The notes under the pieces were generated by a model. That model was not told where the DNA came from. It made no database searches and saw only the letters and a program-made list of their open reading frames with translations. Positions 1 through 7,227 of a DNA stretch of 37,652 nucleotides are shown piece after piece (positions within the stretch are counted from its first letter, which is position 1; the number at the start of each line of letters is the position of its first letter). A program made the position numbers and the translations under genes. The DNA lies in contig UPXV01000028.1 of the NCBI GenBank assembly GCA_900538465.1, positions 1 through 37,652 of the forward strand. The letters are read 5' to 3'. The stretch comes from an uncultured Erysipelotrichaceae bacterium (GTDB taxonomy: Bacteria > Bacillota_I > Bacilli_A > Erysipelotrichales > Coprobacillaceae).

Positions 1-172
1 GAGGATTGAGTTCAGGATTCAAGACCTTCAAAGACTGACATTCAATTTCAGCAATACTGCCAATGATGAGCTTAAGAAGATATACAGAGCCAGGATCCTG
101 ATCATCCCTAAGCGTATACTTAAACAAGACATCATTTTTAAAATCAACAATTCTTTCTTTTTTCTTTATCAT
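1..172 (-). CDS. Rpn-family recombination-promoting nuclease / PD-(D/E)XK transposase-like protein, 5' part only
   Basis: Only the first 57 codons lie in the window; the gene continues past base 1. The N-terminus starts MIKKKERIVDFKNDVLFKY and goes on to a YLLKLIIG segment and an NPEL motif. This resembles the start of Rpn/transposase_31-type proteins (NDxxFK near the N-terminus, then LL-x-x-x-I), a PD-(D/E)XK nuclease family linked to RecA-independent recombination and often multicopy in gut Bacillota. The catalytic core lies outside the window, so activity cannot be judged. The ATG at 170-172 is preceded by an AGGAGG ribosome binding site that forms one arm of a hairpin (180-209). The family call rests on about 57 residues. 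Confidence 0.6.
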   Translation of the reverse strand, partial: MIKKKERIVDFKNDVLFKYTLRDDQDPGSVYLLKLIIGSIAEIECQSLKVLNPELNP

Positions 173-179
173 AAAAAAC

Positions 180-209
180 CCTCCTACTTCTATATACAAG
201 GGTAGGAGG
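180..209. terminator. Hairpin: + strand terminator that also holds the RBS of the Rpn-like gene
   Basis: CCTCCTAC (180-187) pairs perfectly with GTAGGAGG (202-209) around a 14-nt loop. On the + strand it is followed by a T-rich tract (213-226). On the - strand the arm at 180-187 is the AGGAGG ribosome binding site of the gene starting at 172, so in a read-through transcript the site would be base-paired. Such sequestration is known upstream of transposase genes; its role here is inferred. Confidence 0.6.
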
Positions 210-275
210 CCATTTTTCTTTTTTTATTTTCAATTCACATATTTTCACATTTTATATAAGCTCTTCAATATCTTT

Positions 276-944
276 TTATTGGTTTTGAACTTTTTTCATA
301 TCACTATATCCTAACCAAACAGTCCATACATAAGCACAAGTTTTTGGTATCATCAACATTCCAATCAATGGAATCGTATCAGCAAATAAAACAACTGGAA
401 TATAGAAAGCAAAACTTAAAACAATAGTTAGCCACATGTTATAAAATGCTTTATCTTGTTTTTGACGACTACTTTGATAGAACAAGACAATAACCATTAA
501 TCCCAATAAAGCAAATGGGATATTACGATAAATTCCCCATGATAAAGGTGCATTTGCACTTGTCCATGCATTTTGTGGGCACATACATAAGGCAATACGA
601 ATAATTGCTAAAATATAAACACTATAAGTATAACCACTCTTTCCTTCAACATGATAACGTAATCTCCATACATAGTATAAAATCACATAAAAAATAGTCA
701 TAGTTACTGAAGTAATCCATTTTCCAATTCCTAATGCAACAGTATAATCTTGTAACCCTGTTGTACATAATGCAATGGCACGAGGAACAAGATGGAACGA
801 ATCTCCTAATCCTAAAGTCACTGCCATAATTCCAAATAACAAATATTGACGATTCCCTTTACTCCCTTTTATCATTAAAATTCCCAAAGTAATGACTGTT
901 GTTAAATAAACAACATCAAATACAGTTTCCATAATTGCTTGCAT
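276..944 (-). CDS. Unknown multi-pass membrane protein with FHLVP motif (222 aa)
   Basis: Not a family I recognise. The 222-residue protein is almost entirely hydrophobic, with about seven likely membrane segments and a short basic tail (DMKKVQNQ). FHLVPR at residues 50-55 is notable because the next gene upstream encodes FHLVP too, at residues 101-105; a histidine within a membrane segment in both could bind a ligand or metal. The start at 944 follows AGGAGG with about 7 nt spacing. The gene directly abuts the 945-1364 gene, so the two are surely co-transcribed, downstream of a TetR gene whose operator recurs before the pair. Role unknown; a TetR-controlled transport or small-molecule-response function is only a guess. 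Confidence 0.7.
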   Translation of the reverse strand: MQAIMETVFDVVYLTTVITLGILMIKGSKGNRQYLLFGIMAVTLGLGDSFHLVPRAIALCTTGLQDYTVALGIGKWITSVTMTIFYVILYYVWRLRYHVEGKSGYTYSVYILAIIRIALCMCPQNAWTSANAPLSWGIYRNIPFALLGLMVIVLFYQSSRQKQDKAFYNMWLTIVLSFAFYIPVVLFADTIPLIGMLMIPKTCAYVWTVWLGYSDMKKVQNQ

Positions 945-1364
945 TTAAACTTCCTCCTTTATATTTTGATAAAAACTTACAAAAAACAATATTCCTGCAC
1001 AAAACAATGCTCCACCAAGACCACTATAAAACACAGCAATAAAAACATCAGGGACAAGATGAAAAACTCTTAAACTGATTCCTGCACTCATCATAAAAGC
1101 CATAATACAAAATGCTTGAATATCAAAGAACTTAATAAATAATTGTCGTTCTTCTTCATATGAAATAATCCTTAATGTATGTTTATAAACCATTTTAGAA
1201 AAGATAAATTTCATAAAAACACCATAAACAATCAATGATAAAAACAAATGAAACAGACTTACATAAGAAACATATGCATCAATTCCTATTTTTAAGATAT
1301 TCAACCCTGCAATTGACCAAACAATTCCAGCAATAAACAATAAATATAATTTTGGTATTCTCAT
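945..1364 (-). CDS. Unknown small membrane protein with FHLVP motif (139 aa)
   Basis: A 139-residue protein with about four hydrophobic segments (roughly residues 6-25, 33-55, 84-100, 106-130). It carries FHLVP at 101-105, the motif also seen in the following gene, which argues that the two are distant relatives or partners in one membrane complex. The start at 1364 follows GGAGGTGAA. Its stop abuts the start of the next gene with no intergenic bases. A palindrome identical to that at the tetR promoter lies 16 bp before the start codon (1380-1392), so direct control by the TetR protein is likely. No enzyme motif is visible. Confidence 0.7.
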   Translation of the reverse strand: MRIPKLYLLFIAGIVWSIAGLNILKIGIDAYVSYVSLFHLFLSLIVYGVFMKFIFSKMVYKHTLRIISYEEERQLFIKFFDIQAFCIMAFMMSAGISLRVFHLVPDVFIAVFYSGLGGALFCAGILFFVSFYQNIKEEV

Positions 1365-1379
1365 ATTTCACCTCCAACA

Positions 1380-1392
1380 TGAACAACGTTCA
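1380..1392. promoter_or_regulatory. TetR operator copy 1 (before the membrane-protein pair)
   Basis: A 13-bp palindrome, TGAAC-AAC-GTTCA, identical to that at 1999-2011. It lies between tetR and the first membrane-protein gene, just before the ribosome binding site. The exact repetition at the two logical control points of the locus is strong evidence for a dedicated operator. Confidence 0.8.
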
Positions 1393-1410
1393 ATTTAGTT
1401 CATCAATAAA

Positions 1411-1424
1411 CCCACTTATGTGGG
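1411..1424 (-). terminator. Short hairpin after tetR (weak terminator)
   Basis: CCCAC-ATAA-GTGGG on the - strand starts immediately after the tetR stop codon and is followed by TTTATTG. The 5-bp stem and poor U-tract suggest partial rather than full termination before the membrane-protein genes. Confidence 0.4.
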
Positions 1425-1982
1425 TTAGTAAAGAATTCTTTTCACAATCTCTATTAATGTATGACAATCTTTTTGATTTTGTGATAGATTATCCATGATG
1501 TTTGAGAAAACAAATTGGATAAACTCTCTTTCACTTAATGAATCATCAAAAGTATTTTCTTTTACATTTTGATCTTGTTGTAAAACAATAGTTAAGTTTT
1601 GATACATATGTTCAAAATACTTATCCATCACAGCTTTTCCTAATTCTTTTTGGTTAGAGTCAAATCCTTCTGGATGAATAAAAAGAAAATCAGGATATTC
1701 TTTTGTCCCATTTTGAATTTGCTGATAAAGCCATTTTAAACATTCAATAAAATTATCAAAATGAAGACAATCATGTGTCATATGGAAAATACTCATCCAA
1801 ATCGATTCAACTGTTGCAGCAATTAAATCTCCTTTAGAAGGAAAGTAATTGTATATAGAACCTAATGCCACCTGACATTCCTTTGCAACAGTTCTCATAT
1901 TAATAGCTTTCAATCCTTGCTGTGTAGCTAAATTTCGACTGACCTCTAAGATTGCTTCTTTTGAAGTCACAACTTTATTCAT
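1425..1982 (-). CDS. TetR/AcrR family transcriptional regulator (185 aa)
   Basis: The N-terminal helix-turn-helix is typical of TetR: an ILEVSRNLATQQGLKAINMR stretch followed by VAKECQVALGSIYNYFPSKGDL, with the family's Y-x-(H/Y)-F-x-x-K-x-x-L signature. The C-terminal ligand domain (about residues 50-185) is divergent, so the inducer cannot be guessed. An upstream in-frame ATG at 2012 was rejected as start: it lies inside the operator and -10 region, whereas ATG 1980-1982 follows GGTGAG at good spacing. Identical palindromes at its own promoter and before the downstream genes indicate autoregulation and control of the FHLVP membrane-protein pair. Confidence 0.9.
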   Translation of the reverse strand: MNKVVTSKEAILEVSRNLATQQGLKAINMRTVAKECQVALGSIYNYFPSKGDLIAATVESIWMSIFHMTHDCLHFDNFIECLKWLYQQIQNGTKEYPDFLFIHPEGFDSNQKELGKAVMDKYFEHMYQNLTIVLQQDQNVKENTFDDSLSEREFIQFVFSNIMDNLSQNQKDCHTLIEIVKRILY

Positions 1983-1998
1983 TTTCTCACCACCAAAC

Positions 1999-2011
1999 TG
2001 AACAACGTTCA
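1999..2011. promoter_or_regulatory. TetR operator copy 2 (autoregulatory)
   Basis: TGAAC-AAC-GTTCA, identical to 1380-1392. It begins at the last base of the tetR -10 hexamer and covers the expected transcription start, so a bound repressor would block RNA polymerase directly. Confidence 0.85.
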
Positions 2012-2039
2012 TTTTAAACTATAAATTCTTCTTTGTCAA
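2011..2039 (-). promoter_or_regulatory. tetR promoter
   Basis: On the - strand, TTGACA (2039-2034), exactly 17 bp, then TAAAAT (2016-2011). This is a near-consensus sigma-A promoter overlapping the operator at 1999-2011. Confidence 0.85.
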
Positions 2040-2056
2040 CCCCTTGTATCAATTTC

Positions 2057-2085
2057 TTTCCATTTGTCTCTTATTCCTATATAAT
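2057..2085 (+). promoter_or_regulatory. Promoter of the Gfo/Idh/MocA gene
   Basis: TATAAT at 2080-2085 with TTTCCA 17 bp upstream (2057-2062). The start codon is at 2104 after GAGGTGATAG. The -10 is consensus and the -35 weak. Confidence 0.55.
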
Positions 2086-2103
2086 AAAAAGAGGTGATAG
2101 AAA

Positions 2104-3057
2104 ATGATACGTTATGGAATTTTAAGTACTGCTTCAATTATTGATCGTTTTATTGCTGGTGTTCGTGAAAGTCATGATGGCTATGTTCAAGCCATTGCTT
2201 CACGTTCTTTACAGAAAGCAAAAGATGCTGCACAAAGATTGAATATTGAAACTTATTATGGAAGTTATGAAGAATTATATGAAGATGAAAATATTGATGT
2301 GATCTATATTCCTACAGTCAATGGTTTTCATTATCGTGATTGTCGAAATGCTTTGTTACATCATAAACATGTTGTTATGGAAAAACCATTTGTTTTACAT
2401 AGCCATGAGGCAAGAGAATTATTTGAACTTGCCAAAAAGCAAAATTGTTTTTTGATGGAAGCACAAAAAAGTGTCTTCCTACCCACAGCGAACAAAGCAA
2501 AAGAAATCATTGAAAGTGGTTTGATTGGGAAAGTAAAGTATATAGAATACAAAGCTGGATTCCCTGGACGTTTTGATTATAATCATTGGATGTATGATTT
2601 ATCTATGGGTGGTGGCGCATTGTCTGGAAGTGCGACTTATACAATTGAATATTTACAATATTTATTTGATCAACCTGTTTTAGAAATAGATGGTACTTGT
2701 ATAAAATGTCCAACTGGTGCAGATGAAATTTGTCATTTTCAATTAAAAGTGAATCAAGACATTCTTGTTTCATCAACAATTGCAATGAATGTTGAACTAA
2801 AAAATGAAGCTGTCATTTATGGTGAATTGGGATATATTGTGATTCCATATTATTGGAAAGCCAAAGGACTTGAATTGCATTTACATAATCAAGACGTGAA
2901 ATACTTTGATTTTCCTTATCAAAGTGAATTTGTTTATGAGGTGAATCATATTCATAAATGTTTAAAACAAAATCTTATAGAAAGTCCTATTATGAATAAA
3001 GAAAAAACAATTCAAACATGTCAATTGGTAGAAAGTCTCTATCAAAAATGGAAATAG
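2104..3057 (+). CDS. Gfo/Idh/MocA family NAD(P)-dependent oxidoreductase (317 aa)
   Basis: An N-terminal Rossmann fold opens with IRYGILSTASII; the family's usual GxGxxG is relaxed to GILSTAS, as in the dihydrodiol-dehydrogenase-like branch. The signature EKPF at about residues 94-97 supplies the conserved lysine near the nicotinamide, and EAQK follows at about 119-122. The C-terminal part is the usual beta-sheet substrate domain (GFPGRFDYNHWMYD, GGGAL). Length is normal for the family (about 320-350). It oxidises or reduces a polyol, sugar or similar ketone; the substrate cannot be told. It is transcribed alone, divergent from tetR, and ends in a hairpin overlapping its stop codon. Confidence 0.88.
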   Translation: MIRYGILSTASIIDRFIAGVRESHDGYVQAIASRSLQKAKDAAQRLNIETYYGSYEELYEDENIDVIYIPTVNGFHYRDCRNALLHHKHVVMEKPFVLHSHEARELFELAKKQNCFLMEAQKSVFLPTANKAKEIIESGLIGKVKYIEYKAGFPGRFDYNHWMYDLSMGGGALSGSATYTIEYLQYLFDQPVLEIDGTCIKCPTGADEICHFQLKVNQDILVSSTIAMNVELKNEAVIYGELGYIVIPYYWKAKGLELHLHNQDVKYFDFPYQSEFVYEVNHIHKCLKQNLIESPIMNKEKTIQTCQLVESLYQKWK

Positions 3058-3080
3058 ACACATAAGTTGTGTCTTTTTTT
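3057..3080 (+). terminator. Terminator of the Gfo/Idh/MocA gene
   Basis: GACACA (3057-3062), loop TAAGT, TGTGTC (3068-3073), then seven T. The stem starts at the last base of the stop codon. Confidence 0.85.
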
Positions 3081-3164
3081 CATAAAAATCACCAATGTCA
3101 AAGACTTTTGATAGACAAAAAAAGATAGATATGAAAAGATAACCCTATAAGAAAGGGGGATATT

Positions 3165-3572
3165 ATGGAAATTGGAGACAAATTAAAAGAAGCACGTTCT
3201 CAATCTCAAATGACTCAAGAAGATGTTGCTTACAAAATACATGTATCACGTCAGACAATATCTAATTGGGAAAATAACCGTTCCTATCCTGATATTATGA
3301 GTATTATTATGTTGAGTGATCTCTATCAAATAAGTTTAGATCATTTATTAAAAGGAGATAAAAAAATGATCGCTCATTTAGATGAAAGTACAAATGTCGT
3401 CAATAGTAATAAAAAACTGATTATAGCTAGTTTTTTTAATATATTTATGTTTATTTTGATGATATTTTTTAATGAAGTAATTTCAAAAAATCATATTCTG
3501 TTAGCAGTTGTTTTAAGTTTTACTGTTATTAATATTACCGTTTTATTTTATCAAATAATTAAAAAATTCTAG
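3165..3572 (+). CDS. XRE-family regulator with C-terminal membrane segments (135 aa)
   Basis: Residues 4-60 form a Cro/C1-type helix-turn-helix (IGDKLKEARSQSQMTQEDVA, then VSRQTISNWENNRSYPDI). The rest contains two hydrophobic helices at about 85-104 and 111-130, so the protein is probably membrane-anchored. This architecture is common in Bacillota, usually next to a small membrane protein, as here. The start follows AAGGGGGATATT. The next gene begins 13 bp downstream, so the pair form an operon. The signal sensed is unknown. Confidence 0.85.
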   Translation: MEIGDKLKEARSQSQMTQEDVAYKIHVSRQTISNWENNRSYPDIMSIIMLSDLYQISLDHLLKGDKKMIAHLDESTNVVNSNKKLIIASFFNIFMFILMIFFNEVISKNHILLAVVLSFTVINITVLFYQIIKKF

Positions 3573-3585
3573 GGGGAGAAAAATT

Positions 3586-3873
3586 ATGAAATGGTTTAAA
3601 TTTATTTTTGTTTTTGTTGTGTTATTAGGTGCAGGAACTTTGGCTTATCATATTTTTAAAATGACAGTTTTGGATGCAAAAAGCCGTGGTTTCAAACATC
3701 CTCATTTTTGGGGATTGTTTACAATGGGGCGCAATAGTGGGAACCTTATTCTTTATTTATTGGGAAGAAGAAATTATCCTTCTTCAATGTCTAATGAAGA
3801 TATGCAAAAAATGAATTCCTATAAAAACCGTACTGGTATTGCTTTGTGTTTCATTGTTATTGGAACTATTTGA
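3586..3873 (+). CDS. Small membrane protein co-transcribed with the XRE regulator (95 aa), possibly shortened at its C-terminus
   Basis: A 95-residue protein with an N-terminal hydrophobic helix (about 4-26), a conserved-looking middle (AKSRGFKHPHFWGLF, LYLLGRRNYP) and a hydrophobic C-terminus (about 83-95) that ends abruptly at TGA inside the likely second membrane helix. If the TGA were read through, the frame would continue LILSETLL to TAA at 3898-3900, completing the helix. A late nonsense change or a genuine short form are both possible. The start has a GGGGGAG ribosome binding site. Function unknown; the partner regulator suggests a stress or envelope role. Confidence 0.7.
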   Translation: MKWFKFIFVFVVLLGAGTLAYHIFKMTVLDAKSRGFKHPHFWGLFTMGRNSGNLILYLLGRRNYPSSMSNEDMQKMNSYKNRTGIALCFIVIGTI

Positions 3874-3904
3874 TTAATTTTATCAGAAACGCTTTTATAA
3901 AAAC

Positions 3905-3936
3905 AAATAGATATCACTGAGTTGGTATCTATTTTT
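3905..3936 (+). terminator. Terminator of the XRE operon
   Basis: AAATAGATA (3905-3913) pairs with TATCTATTT (3926-3934), followed by TTCTT. It lies downstream of both the TGA at 3871 and the later TAA at 3898. Confidence 0.75.
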
Positions 3937-4010
3937 CTTAAAAATATCAATGTTTTTCCCACAAATAAAATCAAGAACTGTTATTATGTACTATTTTTTT
4001 GTATGTAAAT

Positions 4011-4046
4011 ATGAAAAAAGTAGATTCTATTAACTAAAATCTACTT
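4011..4046 (-). terminator. Terminator of the HAD phosphatase pair
   Basis: On the - strand AAGTAGATT (4046-4038), an 11-nt loop, AATCTACTT (4026-4018), then a T-run. The 9-bp stem overlaps the last codons of the upstream gene. Confidence 0.85.
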
Positions 4047-4861
4047 CCTATATATTCCTCTAAATAAAGACCAATACCTTCATGTTCATTATCACCACAT
4101 ACATCATCAGCAATATGTTTCACATTTTCAAAAGAATTTCCCATTGCAATACCCTTACCAGCAATTTTTAACATTTCAATATCATTTTCACCATTTCCAA
4201 ATGCCATAACATGTTGTATAGGAATGTTGTTTATATCTGCATATTTTAAAAGAGCACTTCCTTTATGGGTTCCATATGGATTGATTTCAACCCATTCTGG
4301 TTCTACTTTACAAATATCAAATTGTTGTTGTGCAGCTTTTTGTAATAAGGGAAGAACATCTTCAATGACTTTTTCATTTTGAATGAAAGCCACTTTGCGT
4401 AAATCTTCAAATTGATTTTTAGGTATTGTATGTATATCTCTGATTTTATATTTTGTTGATGTCATGAAATGATGCTCCGTTATACCTGTTTCTCCAAAGT
4501 CTAAAATATATAAACAATTTTTAAAGAAAAGAATCATATCTATAGAATGTTGTTTTGCCATTTTTGATAAAAGAACAGCTTCTTCAAAACTTAATTTTTT
4601 CTCTTGATGAAGTTGATTTCCCAATGAATCATAAATTTCCAATCCATTTAAACAGATATATCCACTTTGAGGATATTTTGATAAATCTAATTTCTTACCA
4701 ATCTTCTGTAAACTATCAATATCTCTTCCACTAGCAAGTATTAAAGAAACGCCTTTTTCTTGTAAATGCATAAGAACCTTTTTGGTATATGGGAGAATAT
4801 CCTGGCTAGCCGTTAATAACGTTCCATCCATATCCATTGCTATAACTTTTAAATTATCCAT
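4034..4861 (-). CDS. Cof-type HAD-IIB family phosphatase (275 aa)
   Basis: HAD motif I is MDMDGTLL (residues 9-16, nucleophile Asp and acid/base Asp), motif II is the Ser of LASGRD (about 42-47), and motif IV is GNGENDIEML (about 222-231). The cap is of the IIB type and length is typical (about 270). These enzymes dephosphorylate sugar phosphates, phosphorylated cofactors or pyridoxal phosphate; the substrate is not readable here. The start overlaps the end of the preceding paralogue by 8 bp, so translation is coupled. Confidence 0.9.
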   Translation of the reverse strand: MDNLKVIAMDMDGTLLTASQDILPYTKKVLMHLQEKGVSLILASGRDIDSLQKIGKKLDLSKYPQSGYICLNGLEIYDSLGNQLHQEKKLSFEEAVLLSKMAKQHSIDMILFFKNCLYILDFGETGITEHHFMTSTKYKIRDIHTIPKNQFEDLRKVAFIQNEKVIEDVLPLLQKAAQQQFDICKVEPEWVEINPYGTHKGSALLKYADINNIPIQHVMAFGNGENDIEMLKIAGKGIAMGNSFENVKHIADDVCGDNEHEGIGLYLEEYIGSRF

Positions 4862-5657
4862 TCTTTTCTTCCTCTTCTAACATTTCTTTGATTTTTGTAA
4901 TCACACTTTGCTCATCATTAGAACCAATAACTTCATATGCAATTGCTTTGACTGGTTCAACAGCATTACTCATTGCATAACCATATTTGACTTGTTGTAA
5001 CATTTCATAATCATTCATTTGATCCCCAAAAGCCATACATTCTTCTGGATGAATATGATAGAGTTCTTGAAGAAAAGCTAATCCTATTCCTTTATGAATA
5101 TCGTTATTTTGAATATCCATCCATTCATTACCAGAAGTCACAACTTTAACATCTTTAGGCAATTGACTTTCAACATCATCTAAAACAACTTGAATATGAT
5201 GTTGTTTATCATAAATAGCAATTTTCATTATATCATCTTCAATATCATCAAATGAATCAATAAAAGAATAGGCACAATAATATTTTTTGACTTCATTTCT
5301 ATATTCATAGTCTTCTTTTAAAATATAGGCACCTTTTCTTCCACACAATATCATAAATATTCTATCTTGTTGACAAAGAATATTCTTAATCTTTTCAACA
5401 TTTTCTTTTGAAATAATATTACAATAAAGTTCATGTGTTCCTTCAGCTATATAACTTCCATTTTCTGCAACAAAATACATATATTCACTTAATGGTAAAA
5501 ATCTTTGGTATAAACGATAATATTGATTCCCACTTGCAGCGACAAATTTGATATTCTTTTCTTTCATCTGATAAAACAAATCAATAAATTCTTTATCAAA
5601 TTGTTTATGTGAATCTAAAAATGTTCCATCCATATCAGTTGCAATTAATTTAATCAT
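4854..5657 (-). CDS. Cof-type HAD-IIB family phosphatase (267 aa), paralogue of the next gene
   Basis: Motif I TDMDGTFL (7-14), motif II ASGNQYYRL (about 41-49) and motif IV GDQMNDYEML (about 216-225). The upstream ribosome binding site GAGGTGAGG supports the start at 5657. Together with the 4034-4861 gene this is a tandem pair of related but clearly diverged phosphatases in one transcript, probably with different substrates. The low similarity outside the motifs speaks for an old duplication. Confidence 0.9.
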   Translation of the reverse strand: MIKLIATDMDGTFLDSHKQFDKEFIDLFYQMKEKNIKFVAASGNQYYRLYQRFLPLSEYMYFVAENGSYIAEGTHELYCNIISKENVEKIKNILCQQDRIFMILCGRKGAYILKEDYEYRNEVKKYYCAYSFIDSFDDIEDDIMKIAIYDKQHHIQVVLDDVESQLPKDVKVVTSGNEWMDIQNNDIHKGIGLAFLQELYHIHPEECMAFGDQMNDYEMLQQVKYGYAMSNAVEPVKAIAYEVIGSNDEQSVITKIKEMLEEEEKNG

Positions 5658-5693
5658 ATCCTCACCTCATTGTTCATAGTATATATCAAAAAT

Positions 5694-5719
5694 CATAAAA
5701 GAAAAAGACCTTTCGGTCT
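5694..5719 (-). terminator. Terminator of the peroxiredoxin gene
   Basis: On the - strand AGACC-GAAA-GGTCT (5719-5706, GNRA-type tetraloop) then TTTTCTTTT. The stem overlaps the stop codon. Confidence 0.85.
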
Positions 5720-6170
5720 ATAATTCATTTAACATTTGTGTTGGATTATCTGCTGCTTTGACTTTATCAAAAGCTTTTTCAATAATCCCTTCCTCATTAA
5801 TAAGATAAGTTGTTCTGACAACACCCATAACTTTTTTACCATACATATTCTTTTCTTTCCAAACATCATATGCTTGAATAACATTTAATTCTGTATCGGA
5901 TAAAATTGTAAAAGGGAGATTATATTTTTCTTCAAATTTTTTATGAGATTGAACACTATCTTTACTGATACCCAAAACAACTGCTCCTTTTTCTAAGAAA
6001 TGAGGATAGTTTTCAGCAAAACCACAAGCTTGTTTTGTACAACCTGGGGTATTATCTTTTGGATAAAAATACAAAATAACTTTCTTTCCTAAATAATCAC
6101 TTAAAGAAACTTCTTCACCATTTTGATTTAATAATGTAAAATCTGGGGCTTTTTTTCCTACTTCTAACAT
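5718..6170 (-). CDS. bcp: Thioredoxin-dependent peroxiredoxin, BCP/PrxQ type (150 aa)
   Basis: Reduces hydrogen and organic peroxides. The motif NTPGCTKQACGF holds the peroxidatic Cys44 (in TPGC) and the resolving Cys49, the C-x4-C pair of atypical 2-Cys PrxQ enzymes. The thioredoxin-fold core is recognisable (KVILYFYPKDNTPGC). An upstream in-frame start at 6197 was rejected: the ATG at 6168-6170 gives the family's usual N-terminus MLEVGKKAPDF and is preceded by AAGGAG. It stands alone with its own terminator. Confidence 0.93.
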   Translation of the reverse strand: MLEVGKKAPDFTLLNQNGEEVSLSDYLGKKVILYFYPKDNTPGCTKQACGFAENYPHFLEKGAVVLGISKDSVQSHKKFEEKYNLPFTILSDTELNVIQAYDVWKEKNMYGKKVMGVVRTTYLINEEGIIEKAFDKVKAADNPTQMLNEL

Positions 6171-6232
6171 GATTTTCACACTCCTTGGTATTATCATACT
6201 GATAATTCAAAAATAAATCAACGATAACGCAT

Positions 6233-6261
6233 TTGAAAAAGGAAACCACATAGTCTCCTTT
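6233..6261 (-). terminator. Terminator of the rpiR-like gene
   Basis: On the - strand AAAGGAGAC (6261-6253) pairs with GTTTCCTTT (6246-6238; one G-U pair) and is followed by TTC. It closes the catabolic gene cluster. Confidence 0.7.
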
Positions 6262-6262
6262 A

Positions 6263-7126
6263 TCACATATTAAAATAATAACTATTAGATATTTGGTCTA
6301 TTTCTACAATAGCATCACTATTTCTTTTTTCTTGCAAAAAGTCTTCATCTTGCAATAAATACATAAATAATAAATCAATAACAAAAACAAAAGTCATTTG
6401 TTCGCTTAAAGCATCTTTATTTTGGATATAAAGTTTATCGGCTGTAACTATCTTTACATTTGATATTTCATTCATTTTTTGTGAATCATAACTTGTAATA
6501 ACTACATTTTTCCCTTTTCTTTGATTTATTAATGAAAGTGCATCTATCATTGTTGTTGAACACATTGTATTAAAAAAAGTAATAAATACATCATTCTTTT
6601 GACACTTTGAACAATATAATTTCATTGATGCCCAATCATTAATGATAATAGCATCAACCCCTATTGTTTTTAATTTTTGCTGTAAACATTCACCTATTCT
6701 TAGAGGACTGTGATTATCAAAAATATAAATAGTTCGGCTTGCTTTAATATAGTCAACAATATCCAAAAAGTTTTCTTCTTTCATCATAGCAAATGTATTA
6801 TCTAACATCTTTTTACAATCCGTTAACATTGTTAACATTAAAGATTGCTGAGTATCATTACTGACTGTTTGTATTTCTCTATAAAGACTTCCTTGGACTA
6901 AAGCAATTTTAAAATCTTGGAATCCTTTATATCCAATTTTTTTACAAAATCTATTAATACTTGTTTCTGACACACCAATTTTTGTGGCAATATTTGTTAT
7001 TGTATTATTAACAATAAAATTTGGATTCTTTAGTACAAAATTGGCAATTTCATTTTCTCGTAAAGTTAAGTCATTTCTTTTTGATGCAATATACGAGAAC
7101 ACTGCCGGTATTTTATTATCATTCAT
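6263..7126 (-). CDS. MurR/RpiR family transcriptional regulator (287 aa)
   Basis: N-terminal HTH_6 domain (about residues 1-75, with TNIATKIGVSETSINRFCKK and GYKGFQDFK) followed by a SIS phosphosugar-binding domain (about 105-260, TIYIFDNHSPLRIGE and VFITFFNTMCSTTMID). The family senses phosphosugars or amino-sugar phosphates and usually regulates the adjacent catabolic genes. It lies 101 bp after the ROK kinase gene, in the same direction, with no terminator between, so it is likely the operon's own regulator. A GTG three codons upstream (7135) was passed over because ATG 7124-7126 sits 8 nt after AGGAG. Confidence 0.88.
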   Translation of the reverse strand: MNDNKIPAVFSYIASKRNDLTLRENEIANFVLKNPNFIVNNTITNIATKIGVSETSINRFCKKIGYKGFQDFKIALVQGSLYREIQTVSNDTQQSLMLTMLTDCKKMLDNTFAMMKEENFLDIVDYIKASRTIYIFDNHSPLRIGECLQQKLKTIGVDAIIINDWASMKLYCSKCQKNDVFITFFNTMCSTTMIDALSLINQRKGKNVVITSYDSQKMNEISNVKIVTADKLYIQNKDALSEQMTFVFVIDLLFMYLLQDEDFLQEKRNSDAIVEIDQISNSYYFNM

Positions 7127-7164
7127 GATAAACACTCCTATCTTAAATCAAACCACTTGAGTTA

Positions 7165-7170
7165 ATTATA
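7165..7170 (-). promoter_or_regulatory. Possible internal promoter of the rpiR-like gene
   Basis: A consensus TATAAT on the - strand (7170-7165), 38 bp before the rpiR start. The -35 region (about 7188-7193) is poor. Confidence 0.35.
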
Positions 7171-7227
7171 CAATATTTAGCAAGCATTAATCTATAGTCT
7201 TAATCAGAAAAAAGAAAATTTGTCTAT

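Noticed and set aside
1425..2012. Longer tetR reading frame beginning at 2012
   Set aside because: That ATG lies in the operator and overlaps the -10 region; transcription would start at or after it. ATG 1982 has the ribosome binding site.
3871..3900. Use of TGA as tryptophan (Mycoplasma-like code)
   Set aside because: Two genes (stops at 8109 and 13579) end in TGA exactly where the next gene starts (ATGA overlap), so TGA acts as stop in this organism.
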